Shown: in pieces, positions 27,538-36,064 of the stretch
Position numbering within the stretch: position 1 is the stretch's first letter
Layout: the number at the start of each line of letters is the position of its first letter
NCBI GenBank assembly: GCA_020050835.1
Contig: JAGVKB010000086.1
Coordinates: 1-64,000 of the forward strand
Source: Candidatus Obscuribacterales bacterium
Lineage (GTDB): Bacteria > Cyanobacteriota > Vampirovibrionia > Obscuribacterales > Obscuribacteraceae
DNA length: 64,000 nucleotides
Direction: 5' to 3'
Notes under the pieces: generated by a model
Seen by the model: the letters and a program-made list of their open reading frames with translations, nothing else
Database searches by the model: none
What the model was told of the DNA's origin: nothing
Position numbers and translations under genes: made by a program

Positions 27538-28209
27538 ATGAGAAAAGCACTTTTACTGTTCTTGCCAGTTGTAGCTGCAGGCTGCCTTACCGCCTGCGGA
27601 GGTACCGATGACAAGACGTCCGATCGAGCCAGCAAACCAGATGCTACCTCCACTTCCCAATCAGCTGGTGATGCGCCGGTTGCAGTGGCGCAAGAGACCG
27701 ACTCTAAATGGAGCGTAGCGGATCAGCTCGTTCAGGGCAAACCATGGGGAAGCGAGAAAGAACCGCTGGAAGAGCTCCAGGCTAACGTTTCCCAGAGCGA
27801 GAAGACGCCCGACATGAGGTTGGTCATGGCTCTGAGAGACTTGGCTGGATGGTATCGCGGGCACAAGCAGTACGAGGACGCAGAGAAGGTTTACAAGCGC
27901 ATTAGGGATATGGAAGCAAACCGCCTTGGTATTACAGATGGTTCGCTACCCTGCAACGATCTCGGTGTGCTGTATACCGACATGGGTAAACTAGACCAGG
28001 CCGAAGATCAGCTCAAGCGTCTGATTGCTCGCTTTGACGTTGCCGGCAAGTTGCCCTCGCCGTCTCTTAACGATCGATTGGCCATCGTGCTTCACAACTA
28101 CTCTTATCTATTGGAGAAACTAGGTCGAGCGGATGAATCGAAGAAGATGGAAGACAGAGCTGACAAGTTGATGGCGGAAAAGAAGGCGGCAGAGTCAAGT
28201 ATCCACTGA
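27538..28209 (+). CDS. TPR-containing lipoprotein
   Basis: A 223-aa protein. It opens with a lipoprotein signal (MRKALLLFLPVVAAGCLTAC, lipobox L-T-A-C at residue 20), so Cys20 should be lipidated. A Ser/Thr/Asp-rich linker follows (21-60). Two to three TPR-like helix pairs follow (about 95-200), with signatures such as LAGWYRGHKQYEDAEKVYKRI, LGVLYTDMGKLDQAEDQLKRLI and YLLEKLGRADESKKME. TPRs bind partner proteins; the partner is unknown. The SD AGGAG lies eight bases before ATG. It stands alone between divergent genes. Confidence 0.8.
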   Translation: MRKALLLFLPVVAAGCLTACGGTDDKTSDRASKPDATSTSQSAGDAPVAVAQETDSKWSVADQLVQGKPWGSEKEPLEELQANVSQSEKTPDMRLVMALRDLAGWYRGHKQYEDAEKVYKRIRDMEANRLGITDGSLPCNDLGVLYTDMGKLDQAEDQLKRLIARFDVAGKLPSPSLNDRLAIVLHNYSYLLEKLGRADESKKMEDRADKLMAEKKAAESSIH

Positions 28210-28459
28210 GTAAGGTGAAAAACGGCGTTCACTCCTGATTAGCGGGAGTTCGCTGTAAGCTTGCATCAGGCGCTGGCCAGCGACGACTCGCTGTCCGTTG
28301 TTCTCGTGTGCGCTCTTGCTAGCGTATGGTTCCAGAACTGTGCTTCTGTCGATAAGCTGTGTCACCCGCAAGTCACGACCTTTCAAGCATAGTGGCAGAA
28401 TCTGTGAACTGTGTATGTAAAAGTTTAGTTGGCAATATCAGATGGGAGAGACGATAAGT

Positions 28460-29326
28460 ATGAGCAGTCTAGAAGGCGATTCAGAAAAGTACGAAGCAGC
28501 AGAAGTTCCGCCAGAAAGGAGAACTGAAACAGCGCAGCGGGAGTCCATGGGAGCTGCCGTTGACCAACTTGAGCGCACACGCCAGCAGGCGGCTCGTCAA
28601 AAGGATACCGCAAATCGGCTGCCTAATCCTACGACTGGTGCTCTTGGTAGACCCGAAGTAGTAAGCGACAATGGAAAGGTGCTAGTTAAGGGAGCAGAGC
28701 CGTCACATATAACTGAAACTAGAGGAAGTATAAAAGACGGGGCAAAAGGAGAATCAACAAGTGCGGACGGACAAGCACGTACTGCACAGGTTCATAGTCC
28801 TCTCAATTCATTCTTCGCTGGAAGAATGGACGCCACTGCCGATCAGGCTCAAAAGGTGAGGAACGCAGCCGAAGGCGGAGAGCTTTCCGCTGATGAGGCC
28901 GTCTCGCGGCTGCAAAACTTAAATAATGAGATGGGACACTTAAGAGACCTAAAAGGTTCGTCGCGTAGTGCCGTCTATGCAGCAGCCGAAGCTACCGGTT
29001 CTGCGCCGAAGGCTAAGGAGGGAGAGGCTCCTGCTGCCGGGCAATCCGAAGGCACGAGTAAGCAAGATGACACCAGTAAGCAAGCTGACTCCGGCAAGCA
29101 AGATGATACTGGTAAGCAAGATGACTCCGACGTCTCAATCCCTTCTAAGGAGCTAATGGATGCCTATGGTAGTCTGAGCCCGGACGACATCTGGAAAAGT
29201 ATGGGTGAGATGGCAGATCAGCTCGATGGCATGCCGGCTGGACCTGAAAAGGATGCGAAGGCACGACAGTACAACGACATGAATACCGTGTACCAGTATT
29301 TGAGGAGTCGAGAACAGCCGCACTAA
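28460..29326 (+). CDS. Hydrophilic low-complexity protein of unknown function
   Basis: A 288-aa, highly charged, Cys-free protein without signal peptide or membrane segment. The first half is disordered in character. Residues about 115-165 look helical (ADQAQKVRNAAEGG, EAVSRLQNLNNEMGHL). A four-fold Lys-Gln-Asp-Asp-Thr/Ser repeat (about 200-223) precedes a compact C-terminal domain with LSPDDIWKSMGEMADQLDGM. An ATG at 28442 is in frame, but the SD GGAGAG lies inside those first codons and points to the ATG at 28460. I do not recognise a family. Confidence 0.65.
   Translation: MSSLEGDSEKYEAAEVPPERRTETAQRESMGAAVDQLERTRQQAARQKDTANRLPNPTTGALGRPEVVSDNGKVLVKGAEPSHITETRGSIKDGAKGESTSADGQARTAQVHSPLNSFFAGRMDATADQAQKVRNAAEGGELSADEAVSRLQNLNNEMGHLRDLKGSSRSAVYAAAEATGSAPKAKEGEAPAAGQSEGTSKQDDTSKQADSGKQDDTGKQDDSDVSIPSKELMDAYGSLSPDDIWKSMGEMADQLDGMPAGPEKDAKARQYNDMNTVYQYLRSREQPH
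29057..29128 (+). repeat. Four tandem 18-bp repeats inside a coding region
   Basis: Four units of the form RGYAAGCAAGMTGAYWCY at 29057, 29075, 29093 and 29111 encode six-residue units S/G-K-Q-D/A-D-T/S. The length is prone to change by slippage, always in frame. Confidence 0.85.
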
Positions 29327-29550
29327 GGGTGGTACCACTTAGCAAGTTCGCGCATATTGCGATAGGATTGTAAGTAACAGCTCCCGTTTCGACTGCGTGC
29401 TCATCTTCAAGTTCATCTTGATCCCCCGTTGGCCAGGCGTGTGACTTTCGATGAGGCAACGGTTCGGTCGTTTTGTGAGTCAAGGCGCATTTCTATGCCA
29501 ATATGCAATGCTTAGTTGAAGCACTTTCATTGGTTGCGTGGCAATTGGTG

Positions 29551-30201
29551 TCAGCGAGACTGCAGCCTGCTTAACTGCTCCGCGCATTCACGAAGCAGGA
29601 TAGATCGCGATGTTTCGTCAACTGTTTTTGAGGCTCTTGCATTCGCTTGCAGCAGTTTGTAGTAACGTTTTGACTCTGCCCAGTTCTCCAACACCAGAAA
29701 GGAAGAGGCGATCTCTTGTTGCAGAGTAAGTGCTTGTGGCGACCCCTCCCCATTCTTAGCCTTCTCTACTTGCAATGCCTTTTGATATCGAACAATCGCC
29801 TCGGCAACTTGCGCTCGCAATCTAGCAAGATCGCCTGCATTCTCATTCTTCTGCCGCGCTAGTTGGTCTGCCGTCATCGGACCGAGCATACCACCATTTA
29901 TGGTGCTGCCTTTAGCTATATTGCGAGTCGTCGTGCGACCGATCACCCAGTACTTTTCATGATAGGGTCCGTTGGGACCAGATGCGTAGTCGCCGCCATT
30001 GTGATTAATCAACAACTCACGAGTAACAATCGTTCCCTTGGAAATGTCAGACCGGGCACAAACTTTGTCATGACCGCCTGTCTCATCGTCCCAGAGATCT
30101 TCCTTCGCTATGGCAATATCTTCACGTAGCGTGGACAAGAAAGCTAAACACACGGCAAACGCCGCAAGAGCCGAATGTGTTTTCACTATTGCCACCCTCA
30201 A
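29551..30201 (-). CDS. Secreted SAF-domain protein with helical C-terminus
   Basis: About 216 aa. An N-terminal hydrophobic segment (AALAFAVCLAFLS-like, residues 10-30) acts as a signal or anchor. A SAF-type domain follows with the two typical turns CARSDISKGTIVTRELL and VIGRTTTRNIAKGSTING, as in pilus-assembly CpaB and antifreeze/flagellar SAF modules. The C-terminal 100 residues are helical and TPR-like (SSFLVLENWAESKRYYKLL). The frame is open from GTG 30219, but the SD GGAGGA is read there, so TTG at 30201 (six bases downstream of the SD) is preferred; GTG at 30195 is also possible. Its function is unknown; it probably acts outside the membrane. Confidence 0.65.
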   Translation of the reverse strand: MRVAIVKTHSALAAFAVCLAFLSTLREDIAIAKEDLWDDETGGHDKVCARSDISKGTIVTRELLINHNGGDYASGPNGPYHEKYWVIGRTTTRNIAKGSTINGGMLGPMTADQLARQKNENAGDLARLRAQVAEAIVRYQKALQVEKAKNGEGSPQALTLQQEIASSFLVLENWAESKRYYKLLQANARASKTVDETSRSILLRECAEQLSRLQSR

Positions 30202-30379
30202 GACAACTCCTCCACACACATACTACACCCCATCTGAATGCGTGATCTCTGGCGCGATTGATTTGTTCGGCATACGTAGCTGTCCGGCGTCATGCCTTTT
30301 GCCGCGCAACACACTATAGACAAAGATGGCAATCCAAATGTCACGACCATTCAACCATGATTTGTGACCAACCGAATGT

Positions 30380-31693
30380 CTAGAGTCCGCCCGGTCTGTG
30401 TACAGACACATCTTCACCTGGATTAGACCTGGTTACGATGGAACACTCACCAACTGAGCCTTTGATATTTTGCTTCTGTGACCGGGCGAAAAACCTGCTC
30501 AAGCGGTTGAGACCTTTGCTCTGTCCTAGTTTAATTTCAAATCCTGGCGGTGCTTGATTGCGAAAATGCATCCAGGCAATGAATTCGTGCGGAACTTTGT
30601 GCCCGAGCATGCCATGATCCAGCGCTGTTACATCAAAAACCCGAAAAACCTTCCTGATGGACTCTACTACCTTTGCGTCAGTGTCGGCGTCTTGCTGGCT
30701 GGACTTAAGAAGACTGTCAGCGTGGTGTGCCCAAACACCGCCGAAAGACTGCGGTGAAGTAAGGGCAGACAGCGTGAAATCAACTCCCTGTCCCAACCGT
30801 GTGTATCCACCAAAGAGTCCTTCCGCTACAGACAGCGCATTATCTTTGCGAGAAACGAGCAATTGCGCGCGGACGCCGGAAACCAGACCAGTCGGTGGCA
30901 TATAGCGGGACAAATAATGAATGAAGGTTTGCGCGTCAAAATCGGGATTGACCATATAAATATCTTTGAACAGCCCTGTTCCTGAATAGACAGTTACAGC
31001 TCGCACAAAGAGCCGATTACCCATACTATGTGCCACCATATTGCACTGCAGCCCCTGACTTCGCTTAAGCGAAAGAAGATGCTCAAGGAGCTGGTTGAAG
31101 TGCTCCTGACTCCATTCGTTGTTGCATTCATCAACAGAGTAGCGGTATAGCTTACCGGCCGAGGGCCAGCTATAAAGAATTACGGGACAGCCTGTATAAA
31201 AGGATAGTCGTGCAGCATTTGCTGCCGCTACGTTAAAGGAATTATTGAAGCCATGAATGAATACGAAGACCTCTTTTTTAGATGTGCGTTCGAGGGCTTC
31301 GTTCAGACCTGCATTAAACTCTCCCTTGAGATCGTCCGAAGTCTGACAATTGAATTTGTTTACCTTGGGTGGCTCCATGGAATTAGCCCTTCCCAAATGT
31401 GCTGTCTTCTGCCAATCGGCAAGAGCTTTGGTCCTATCTTGTTGGACGCAGACCTCAACAATGCCAGACTCTACACGAGCGACAGTATTCTTCTCCAAAA
31501 GGCGCCTGGGCCCGAACGTATTCTTTTGCGATTGCCGATCTGTCACGTATAGAACAGGTACTTTCCAGATTGTTTGCTTGTCGAGCCCGAAAGCGCCGGG
31601 CGTACAAAAGAAATCTCCTGGCACTGCCACTAATAGCAGTGCCAGGAAGGAGAGACTCCTGCGAAACCCAAGAAATAAGTTGGAAATGCTCAT
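30380..31693 (-). CDS. DUF900-type alpha/beta hydrolase, secreted
   Basis: A 437-aa protein with an N-terminal signal peptide (hydrophobic LSFLALLLVAVPG). A hydrolase domain related to DUF900 follows: strand VPVLYVTDRQ, oxyanion-region EVFVFIHGFNNSF, and the nucleophile elbow NMVAHSMGNRLF (Ser near residue 220). The acid is in VNPDFDAQTF, and a late His in LDHGMLGHKVPHEF completes a plausible triad. Members act as esterases or lipases of unknown substrate, and some are virulence-associated. ATG start at 31693; the SD is poor. The mature protein is expected outside the cytoplasm. Confidence 0.8.
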   Translation of the reverse strand: MSISNLFLGFRRSLSFLALLLVAVPGDFFCTPGAFGLDKQTIWKVPVLYVTDRQSQKNTFGPRRLLEKNTVARVESGIVEVCVQQDRTKALADWQKTAHLGRANSMEPPKVNKFNCQTSDDLKGEFNAGLNEALERTSKKEVFVFIHGFNNSFNVAAANAARLSFYTGCPVILYSWPSAGKLYRYSVDECNNEWSQEHFNQLLEHLLSLKRSQGLQCNMVAHSMGNRLFVRAVTVYSGTGLFKDIYMVNPDFDAQTFIHYLSRYMPPTGLVSGVRAQLLVSRKDNALSVAEGLFGGYTRLGQGVDFTLSALTSPQSFGGVWAHHADSLLKSSQQDADTDAKVVESIRKVFRVFDVTALDHGMLGHKVPHEFIAWMHFRNQAPPGFEIKLGQSKGLNRLSRFFARSQKQNIKGSVGECSIVTRSNPGEDVSVHRPGGL

Positions 31694-31999
31694 GGAGCTT
31701 CACAAGTGCATCTATTTCGTACACACGTCCTGTTTGGTATTGTAGCTGATTAACACACTTTGACCGGCAAACATCTTTCTGCGCCGACAATCTTGGTTAA
31801 GTCATGGCTATTTCAATAAGTTGGCGGGTTCGGTCAAAATTGTCTGCATTCCTTACAGTTAACGTGCCGTTTGCAAGATCTGTCACTTTCGAAGACTGAG
31901 GTCATCAAGGTCTTCCACCCATATGCTACCGCCGGCAGAGCTAATGACAGTGCACACTTGGGGATTGAGCCGTGCTAGTCTCTCAGCAGGTGATCCAGC
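31694..31999. other. Gene-free spacer
   Basis: Holds the 5' region of the hydrolase gene (minus strand). Short overlapping frames here show no family features. I see no RNA or repeat. Confidence 0.4.
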
Positions 32000-32399
32000 T
32001 CATTTTGCTTCAGGTTTGCCTTCAATTGATTTCTGAACAAGTTCTGCAAGAAACTTGGCAAACGGTGCGATGTCGTGTTCAGTGCTGGCTGTCTCAAGCG
32101 AACTCAGGTAATCAGCTCGACGCTCGACTGGTATGACAGTCCAAGGATAACCTCCGGATCCCAACATCAAATTCATCATGAAGCGACCAGTTCGGCCATA
32201 GTTGTTGAGGAACCGTTCGATTTCCAACGTGCAGATTTAAAGACTGCTCCGGAGACAAGCACCAGTCATGCCCAAAACGATCAGTCAAATAGTCAGCGTA
32301 AAAAGACCAGAAGGACGCATACCAAGCCGTACTCTCACCTGCAAGTTGATGGATTCGCTCGCGCAAAAAGTACGCGAATGGAAAGAGGTTGATCCTCAT
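32000..32399 (-). pseudogene. Fic/DOC family protein, internally deleted relic
   Basis: Two pieces of a Fic protein lie in different frames. The frame from 32399 gives FPFAYFLRERIHQLAG and later LNLHVGNRTVPQQL, typical of the region before the Fic core. It then switches to a frame giving GRTGRFMMNLML, GGYPWTVIPVERR and PFAKFLAELV, the end of the core. The stretch that should carry the catalytic HPFxDGN loop and the helices before it is gone, with a frameshift at the join near 32215-32230. The ATP-binding GRTGRF remains. It cannot AMPylate. The N-terminal part may also be missing. Confidence 0.75.
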
Positions 32400-32486
32400 T
32401 TACCTACAGAATCTGTGTCACAAACATAAACTCGAGTCAAACTTTTGGTCTGCGCCGAATATTTGGAGAAAGTAATCAGTACCTTT

Positions 32487-32906
32487 CTACATGCCCGAGC
32501 CGGTGGTGCCCAAGATCCCCAAAACCATGCCAACTATGCAGAGTGCGGCTGCCTGAAGGGGCTTTTCTGCTTTGCGGGTTCCACCTAAGCCATAGCAGCC
32601 GAATCCAAAGGCGCCGTAGCCAGCAAGTTGCCCTACGATTCGGAAGATTGCCAGGGCATTCGCCTGGTCGACATACCTAACTAAAGCCATGCAAACAAGA
32701 GAAACAATGCTCAGCCCACCCGCCAAAATGCCGGGAAGCATGCCGCTGTTCAGTAGCTTCTTAAGCTTATCGTCCGTCAAGATCTTCGACTCCTTTGCCT
32801 GTTCGCCAATTTTAGCGTCTTGCCAGGCTAACGCCAGTACTATGCATGGCGCTGTCAATAGAATTTCTGAGCGCCTATTCAGCCTTATCTCCGTTTCCCT
32901 ACGCAC
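32487..32906 (-). CDS. Small membrane protein of unknown function
   Basis: 139 aa, with a polar N-terminus and three hydrophobic segments: about 58-78 (GILAGGLSIVSLVCMALV), 88-108 (a Gly-rich FRIVGQLAGYGAFGFGCYGL) and 115-135 (LQAAALCIVGMVLGILG). The start is GTG at 32906 with AGAGG close upstream. An earlier hydrophobic patch (ILLTAPCIVLALAW) might be a fourth segment. No family is recognised, and there is no operon partner. Confidence 0.55.
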   Translation of the reverse strand: MRRETEIRLNRRSEILLTAPCIVLALAWQDAKIGEQAKESKILTDDKLKKLLNSGMLPGILAGGLSIVSLVCMALVRYVDQANALAIFRIVGQLAGYGAFGFGCYGLGGTRKAEKPLQAAALCIVGMVLGILGTTGSGM

Positions 32907-33009
32907 GGACCTCTAACTGCTACAACTGACAAGGGACTATACCGGGTGACTTGGATAGTGATCTTATTCAATCCCGCTGCAGATGCGCTGCTAACATCCA
33001 ACTAATCAT

Positions 33010-33435
33010 CTACTGCTTCGTGTGAGAGGACAAGAAAAGTCCTGGCGAAACCTTGAAGTGGTCAGCCAATTTAAGTACGAGCGTCTTGCTCAATCCGCGC
33101 TTGCCAGCTAGGAACTCGGAAATTACCGACTGTGGAGCTTCCAACTGTCTTGCCAGCTCTGATTGACTCAGGTCATTATCTTCCATCAACGATTCAAGCG
33201 CGCGCTGCGGTGTCATGCGTGGTGGCAGAGCTTTGTGCGCATCTTCATATTCTCGAATCAGCTTGCCGAGAATGCTCAGATAATCGCTTTCGTCAGGCGT
33301 ACGGCTTTCTGCCTTCAAGACAAGCTCACTGAAAAGATCCGAAGCAAGATCGAGCATTTCCTCGTCGCGAATTGGGCGCAGTGGGAAACGCCTAATAAGC
33401 GCCAGATATTCTTTGCTAGCATGAACTGTGCTCAT
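33010..33435 (-). CDS. higA: HigA-type antitoxin, XRE-family regulator
   Basis: A 141-aa antitoxin. An N-terminal helical region (1-75) contains PIRDEEMLDLASDLFSELV. A C-terminal helix-turn-helix domain follows with SQSELARQLEAPQSVISEFLAGKRGLSK. It neutralises the HigB mRNA interferase and represses the operon by binding operators upstream of higB. The ATG at 33435 overlaps the toxin stop (ATGA), so translation is coupled; an upstream in-frame GTG at 33444 is less likely. In the toxin-first order typical of higBA. Confidence 0.9.
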   Translation of the reverse strand: MSTVHASKEYLALIRRFPLRPIRDEEMLDLASDLFSELVLKAESRTPDESDYLSILGKLIREYEDAHKALPPRMTPQRALESLMEDNDLSQSELARQLEAPQSVISEFLAGKRGLSKTLVLKLADHFKVSPGLFLSSHTKQ

Positions 33436-33713
33436 AGTTTCCACCCATCATATTCGGCATGCGTGCCAACCTTTGCTATGCGGACGATTTGCTCGGTACA
33501 AACGACCTCGCCCACGGCTCTGAAGTTGTTGCCGCCGACATTGAAGACGACCAAGCCTTTGACATAGTCAGCGCTATTGAAGGTCTCTTTCAAGTCCATC
33601 AGGTTAGTCCACTGGGCTGCCTCAACCTTTTCGATCCATTCAGCAAATGGGACTCGGGCATCAGCGTGCTTGGCGATGAATTTATCGATAGCTCTGTGGT
33701 TTTCGATTATCAT
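33432..33713 (-). CDS. higB: HigB-type mRNA interferase toxin
   Basis: A 93-aa basic protein of the RelE/HigB fold. The signatures WTNLMDLKETFNSADYV, VVFNVGGNNFRAV and VRIAKVGTHAEYDGW match the HigB family with its central beta-sheet. It cleaves mRNA on ribosomes. The TTG at 33719 is in frame, but AAGGG precedes the ATG at 33713 by seven bases, which fits better. First gene of the higBA operon. Confidence 0.92.
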   Translation of the reverse strand: MIIENHRAIDKFIAKHADARVPFAEWIEKVEAAQWTNLMDLKETFNSADYVKGLVVFNVGGNNFRAVGEVVCTEQIVRIAKVGTHAEYDGWKL

Positions 33714-33729
33714 CCTCAAACCCTTTCAG

Positions 33730-33785
33730 TTGGATCTTATCGCAAAATGCGATAAGATCCAAGGTCGAATTATCGCATTTTGCGA
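33730..33785. promoter_or_regulatory. Twin palindromic operators of higBA
   Basis: A perfect 15-bp inverted repeat (TTGGATCTTATCGCA, 3-bp centre, its complement) at 33730-33762 contains TCGCAAAATGCGA. A second site, TCGCATTTTGCGA, lies at 33773-33785. The same half-site occurs four times just upstream of higB, as expected for HigA dimer binding over the promoter. GATAAT between the sites (minus strand) may be the -10. Confidence 0.8.
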
Positions 33786-33918
33786 AATTTATTCTTCGCC
33801 TGTACGCTGGTGCGCGTAGTCCATGGTTCGGCTTCGGTTCCCCCTCGGCCGCCGCACAGCTGGAAGACACCAACGTTACTGACATCCTTAAAGGCCTCGC
33901 GACTAACGAGGTACTCCA

Positions 33919-34029
33919 GTGCCCATCAACCCCGCTCTCATCAACACCTATGGTTTGTTTTGGAGAACCGAGGACGTGTTCTGGGGGCAGCCAAGGAATG
34001 CCGGCAGTCTTCTTGGAGGCCGGGCCTGA
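33919..34029 (+). pseudogene. Possible N-terminal scrap of a GIY-YIG-associated protein
   Basis: A 36-codon frame (GTG start) reads INPALINTYGLFWRTEDVFW and then NAGSLLGGRA. This resembles the start of uncharacterised bacterial proteins that carry a GIY-YIG-like domain. It ends at TGA with nothing following. This is recognition from memory of the family's opening motif only. The rest of 33786-34100 shows no gene. Confidence 0.3.
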
Positions 34030-34114
34030 GATTATCACCCTGGGTAATCCAGCCCCATGGACGGATAACGCCCTGAAGTGTCGTAAACCATGTCTCAGCT
34101 AAGGTCACGGCTAT

Positions 34115-34146
34115 TTGTTAGAAACTATGCTATTATTATCTAACAA
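34115..34146. promoter_or_regulatory. Inverted-repeat operator of the first AbiE operon
   Basis: TTGTTAGA (34115-34122) and TCTAACAA (34139-34146) form a perfect 8-bp inverted repeat with a 16-bp spacer. It lies across AT-rich -10-like sequence, 16 bp before the antitoxin ATG. AbiEi-type antitoxins are known to repress their own promoters through inverted repeats. Confidence 0.65.
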
Positions 34147-34161
34147 CGGGAGCAAACAGCC

Positions 34162-34770
34162 ATGACTACAGCAAAAGCGGTTCGACGCGCAATCGAAGCC
34201 ATGCCAGAGGGGGCGGCCTTCCCAGCGAAGGAACTGCTACCGCTAGGCACAAGAGCGGCAGTCGACCAGGTGCTATATAGACTGGCCAAGGAGGGCAAGA
34301 TCCTGCGCGTCGCGCGGGGAATCTATGCACGTCCGAAATGGAGCAAGTACGTAAATGCGCCGGTGATGCCGGAACCGTATGCAATCGCGGAGCTGATAGC
34401 TAAAAACAAGGGCGCAAAGATTGGTCCCACCGGAGCAGAGGCCGCCCATAGGCTAGGACTATCAACACAGATGCCAACTCAGCCAGTCTATGCCACTACC
34501 GGACGCACCGCTGTGGTCAAGGTCGGGGACAATACAATTCGTCTCCGCCACGTTGCTCCCCAAAAGATGCAATACGCGGGAACCCCTGTAGGAACTGCTA
34601 TTGCGGCTCTACAGTATCTCGGCAAGAGGCAAGTGACGCCGCGAGTAATCGCCACCTTGGAGCGCACACTAACGCCGGAAGACTTCCGAATGCTCAGGCA
34701 GGCAACAACAGCGTTGCCAGGCTGGGCAATGGATAAGTTCCACGAATACGAGGCTCGCCGTGGCGCCTGA
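34162..34770 (+). CDS. AbiEi-like antitoxin (DUF6088), type IV toxin-antitoxin
   Basis: A 202-aa protein. An N-terminal winged-helix region (1-60: KELLPLGTRAAVDQVLYRLAKEG, GIYARPKWSKY) is followed by a domain with IGPTGAEAAHRLGLSTQ and VVKVGDNTIRLRHV, matching the DUF6088/AbiEi family. It counteracts the AbiEii nucleotidyltransferase without direct binding and represses the operon. The SD GGGAG lies upstream of ATG. The stop overlaps the toxin start by 11 bp. Confidence 0.85.
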   Translation: MTTAKAVRRAIEAMPEGAAFPAKELLPLGTRAAVDQVLYRLAKEGKILRVARGIYARPKWSKYVNAPVMPEPYAIAELIAKNKGAKIGPTGAEAAHRLGLSTQMPTQPVYATTGRTAVVKVGDNTIRLRHVAPQKMQYAGTPVGTAIAALQYLGKRQVTPRVIATLERTLTPEDFRMLRQATTALPGWAMDKFHEYEARRGA

Positions 34771-35737
34771 GTTCCTGAAGCTGACTCCGGAAGAGCAAAG
34801 AGACGTAATCAACGCTGCCTCGTCAGGGATCGGCTTATTGCCAGCTGTGGTGGAGAAGGATGTTTGGGTATGTTGGGTACTCGATGTTCTATTCTCCACC
34901 CCAGGCCGAAGACCAATGGTCTTCAAGGGCGGCACTTCGCTCTCCAAAGTCTTTAACCTCATCAAGCGCTTTTCAGAGGATATCGATATCTCGATAAACT
35001 TCCTTCAAGACTACGAAGCGCCAATCTCAAAGACGAAAGCCAGCAACATCAGAGAAGAGATTGAAGCAAAACTACAAACATACAAAGATTCCGTCATTGT
35101 GCCCGCGATTGCTGAAAGCGCAAAAAGTTTCGGCTTGACCGTCGAGCCAGGTGATTCACGATGGGAGTTGCATGTCAACTACAACTCTGTTCTGGCCAGC
35201 GGCATAGACTATATCAAGACGCGCGTGAAGATCGAATTGAGTGGACGTAACGAAACTGAGCCCAGCCAGACCAATGTCGTGCGTCCATATTTGGTGACGG
35301 AAACATCCGAACTAGCATTTCCTGAAGCGACCATCGATGCTCTCGTAGCGGAGCGAACATTTTGGGAGAAGGTAACACTCATTCATGCCGGGCTCAATTC
35401 TCGAACCATCGAGGAGACGCCGGAGCGGATGTCGCGCTACTGGTCGGACCTGACGGTGATCATGAAAAGCCCAGTCGGCGAACGCGCAATCGAGAACCAC
35501 CAGCTTTGCTTGCAGGTCGTCGACCACAAAGATCGCTTCAGGCGAGATGGCCGCGCAAAGTACGACGACTGCCGCAATAAGAAATTCCGACTCGTGCCTA
35601 CTGGCACCGCGCTCGCCGTATTGCGCGCAGATTATGATGCCATGGTGGATGCCGGAATGTTCTTCAGCACGGCCCCAGACACATTCGAGAAAATGATGGC
35701 AGAGATCGCAGCTCTGGAATCCATACTTAACAGCTAG
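34760..35737 (+). CDS. AbiEii/AbiGii-family nucleotidyltransferase toxin
   Basis: A 325-aa nucleotidyltransferase. The motif VFKGGTSLSKVFNLIKRFSE followed by DIDIS (about residues 54-78) gives the GG(S/T)...D-x-D metal-binding signature. ERTFWEKVTLIH (about 195) and SRYWSDLTVIM supply the later conserved Lys and Asp. Family toxins transfer nucleotides to tRNA or other acceptors and stop growth or phage spread. The GTG start at 34760 overlaps the antitoxin gene, so the two are translationally coupled. It is only distantly similar to the second AbiEii in this window. Confidence 0.9.
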   Translation: MAPEFLKLTPEEQRDVINAASSGIGLLPAVVEKDVWVCWVLDVLFSTPGRRPMVFKGGTSLSKVFNLIKRFSEDIDISINFLQDYEAPISKTKASNIREEIEAKLQTYKDSVIVPAIAESAKSFGLTVEPGDSRWELHVNYNSVLASGIDYIKTRVKIELSGRNETEPSQTNVVRPYLVTETSELAFPEATIDALVAERTFWEKVTLIHAGLNSRTIEETPERMSRYWSDLTVIMKSPVGERAIENHQLCLQVVDHKDRFRRDGRAKYDDCRNKKFRLVPTGTALAVLRADYDAMVDAGMFFSTAPDTFEKMMAEIAALESILNS

Positions 35738-35847
35738 CCGACTGCCCTGGTCAACGTTGATAATCGCGGCTATCCTTTTCCCTAGATCGAGCCCCGCGAA
35801 AATCCCTATTGCCAGAAAATGGATCGGCGACGGTACAATAGTATTGT

Positions 35848-35942
35848 GCACAGCAATTGATGGCGCAGCAGCGAACTAGCCGGACCATCAACATCAAATC
35901 TCGTTTCCTGCTCAAATCCATTTAGTCGGTTTGAGCTTTTTT
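35848..35942 (+). ncRNA. Candidate small structured RNA, copy 1
   Basis: A TACAAT box (35834-35839) inside an ACAATA-G-TATTGT palindrome (35835-35847) precedes about 95 nt with two hairpins. TTGATGG (35857-63) pairs with CCATCAA (35885-91). GCTCAAATCC (35910-19) pairs with GGTTTGAGC (35928-36), followed by TTTTTT, an intrinsic terminator. No ORF with an SD lies inside. The terminator stem is conserved in copy 2 while its loop has changed. It could be a free sRNA or an attenuator for the HTH gene. Exact ends are inferred. Confidence 0.5.
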
Positions 35943-35967
35943 CTTTTCAACTTTTCCTGTTCTCTCA

Positions 35968-36005
35968 GATCCGCAAGCACGACTGTTCCAGTGGTGACGC
36001 GGATC
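35968..36005 (+). promoter_or_regulatory. Leader hairpin before HTH gene, copy 1
   Basis: GATCCGC / GCGGATC (7 bp) encloses an inner stem CAC-G-ACTG / CAGT-G-GTG with a TTC loop. Copy 2 changes bases inside the inner stem yet keeps it paired. Confidence 0.55.
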
Positions 36006-36064
36006 CTATTGAGCAAACTTCTGAGGTACAAACAAGGAAACCATCCGACAACACTCCTGCTGGC

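Noticed and set aside
29057-29128. CRISPR-like short repeats
   Set aside because: The units are contiguous 18-mers without spacers inside an open reading frame. No CRISPR array or cas gene is seen anywhere in the window.
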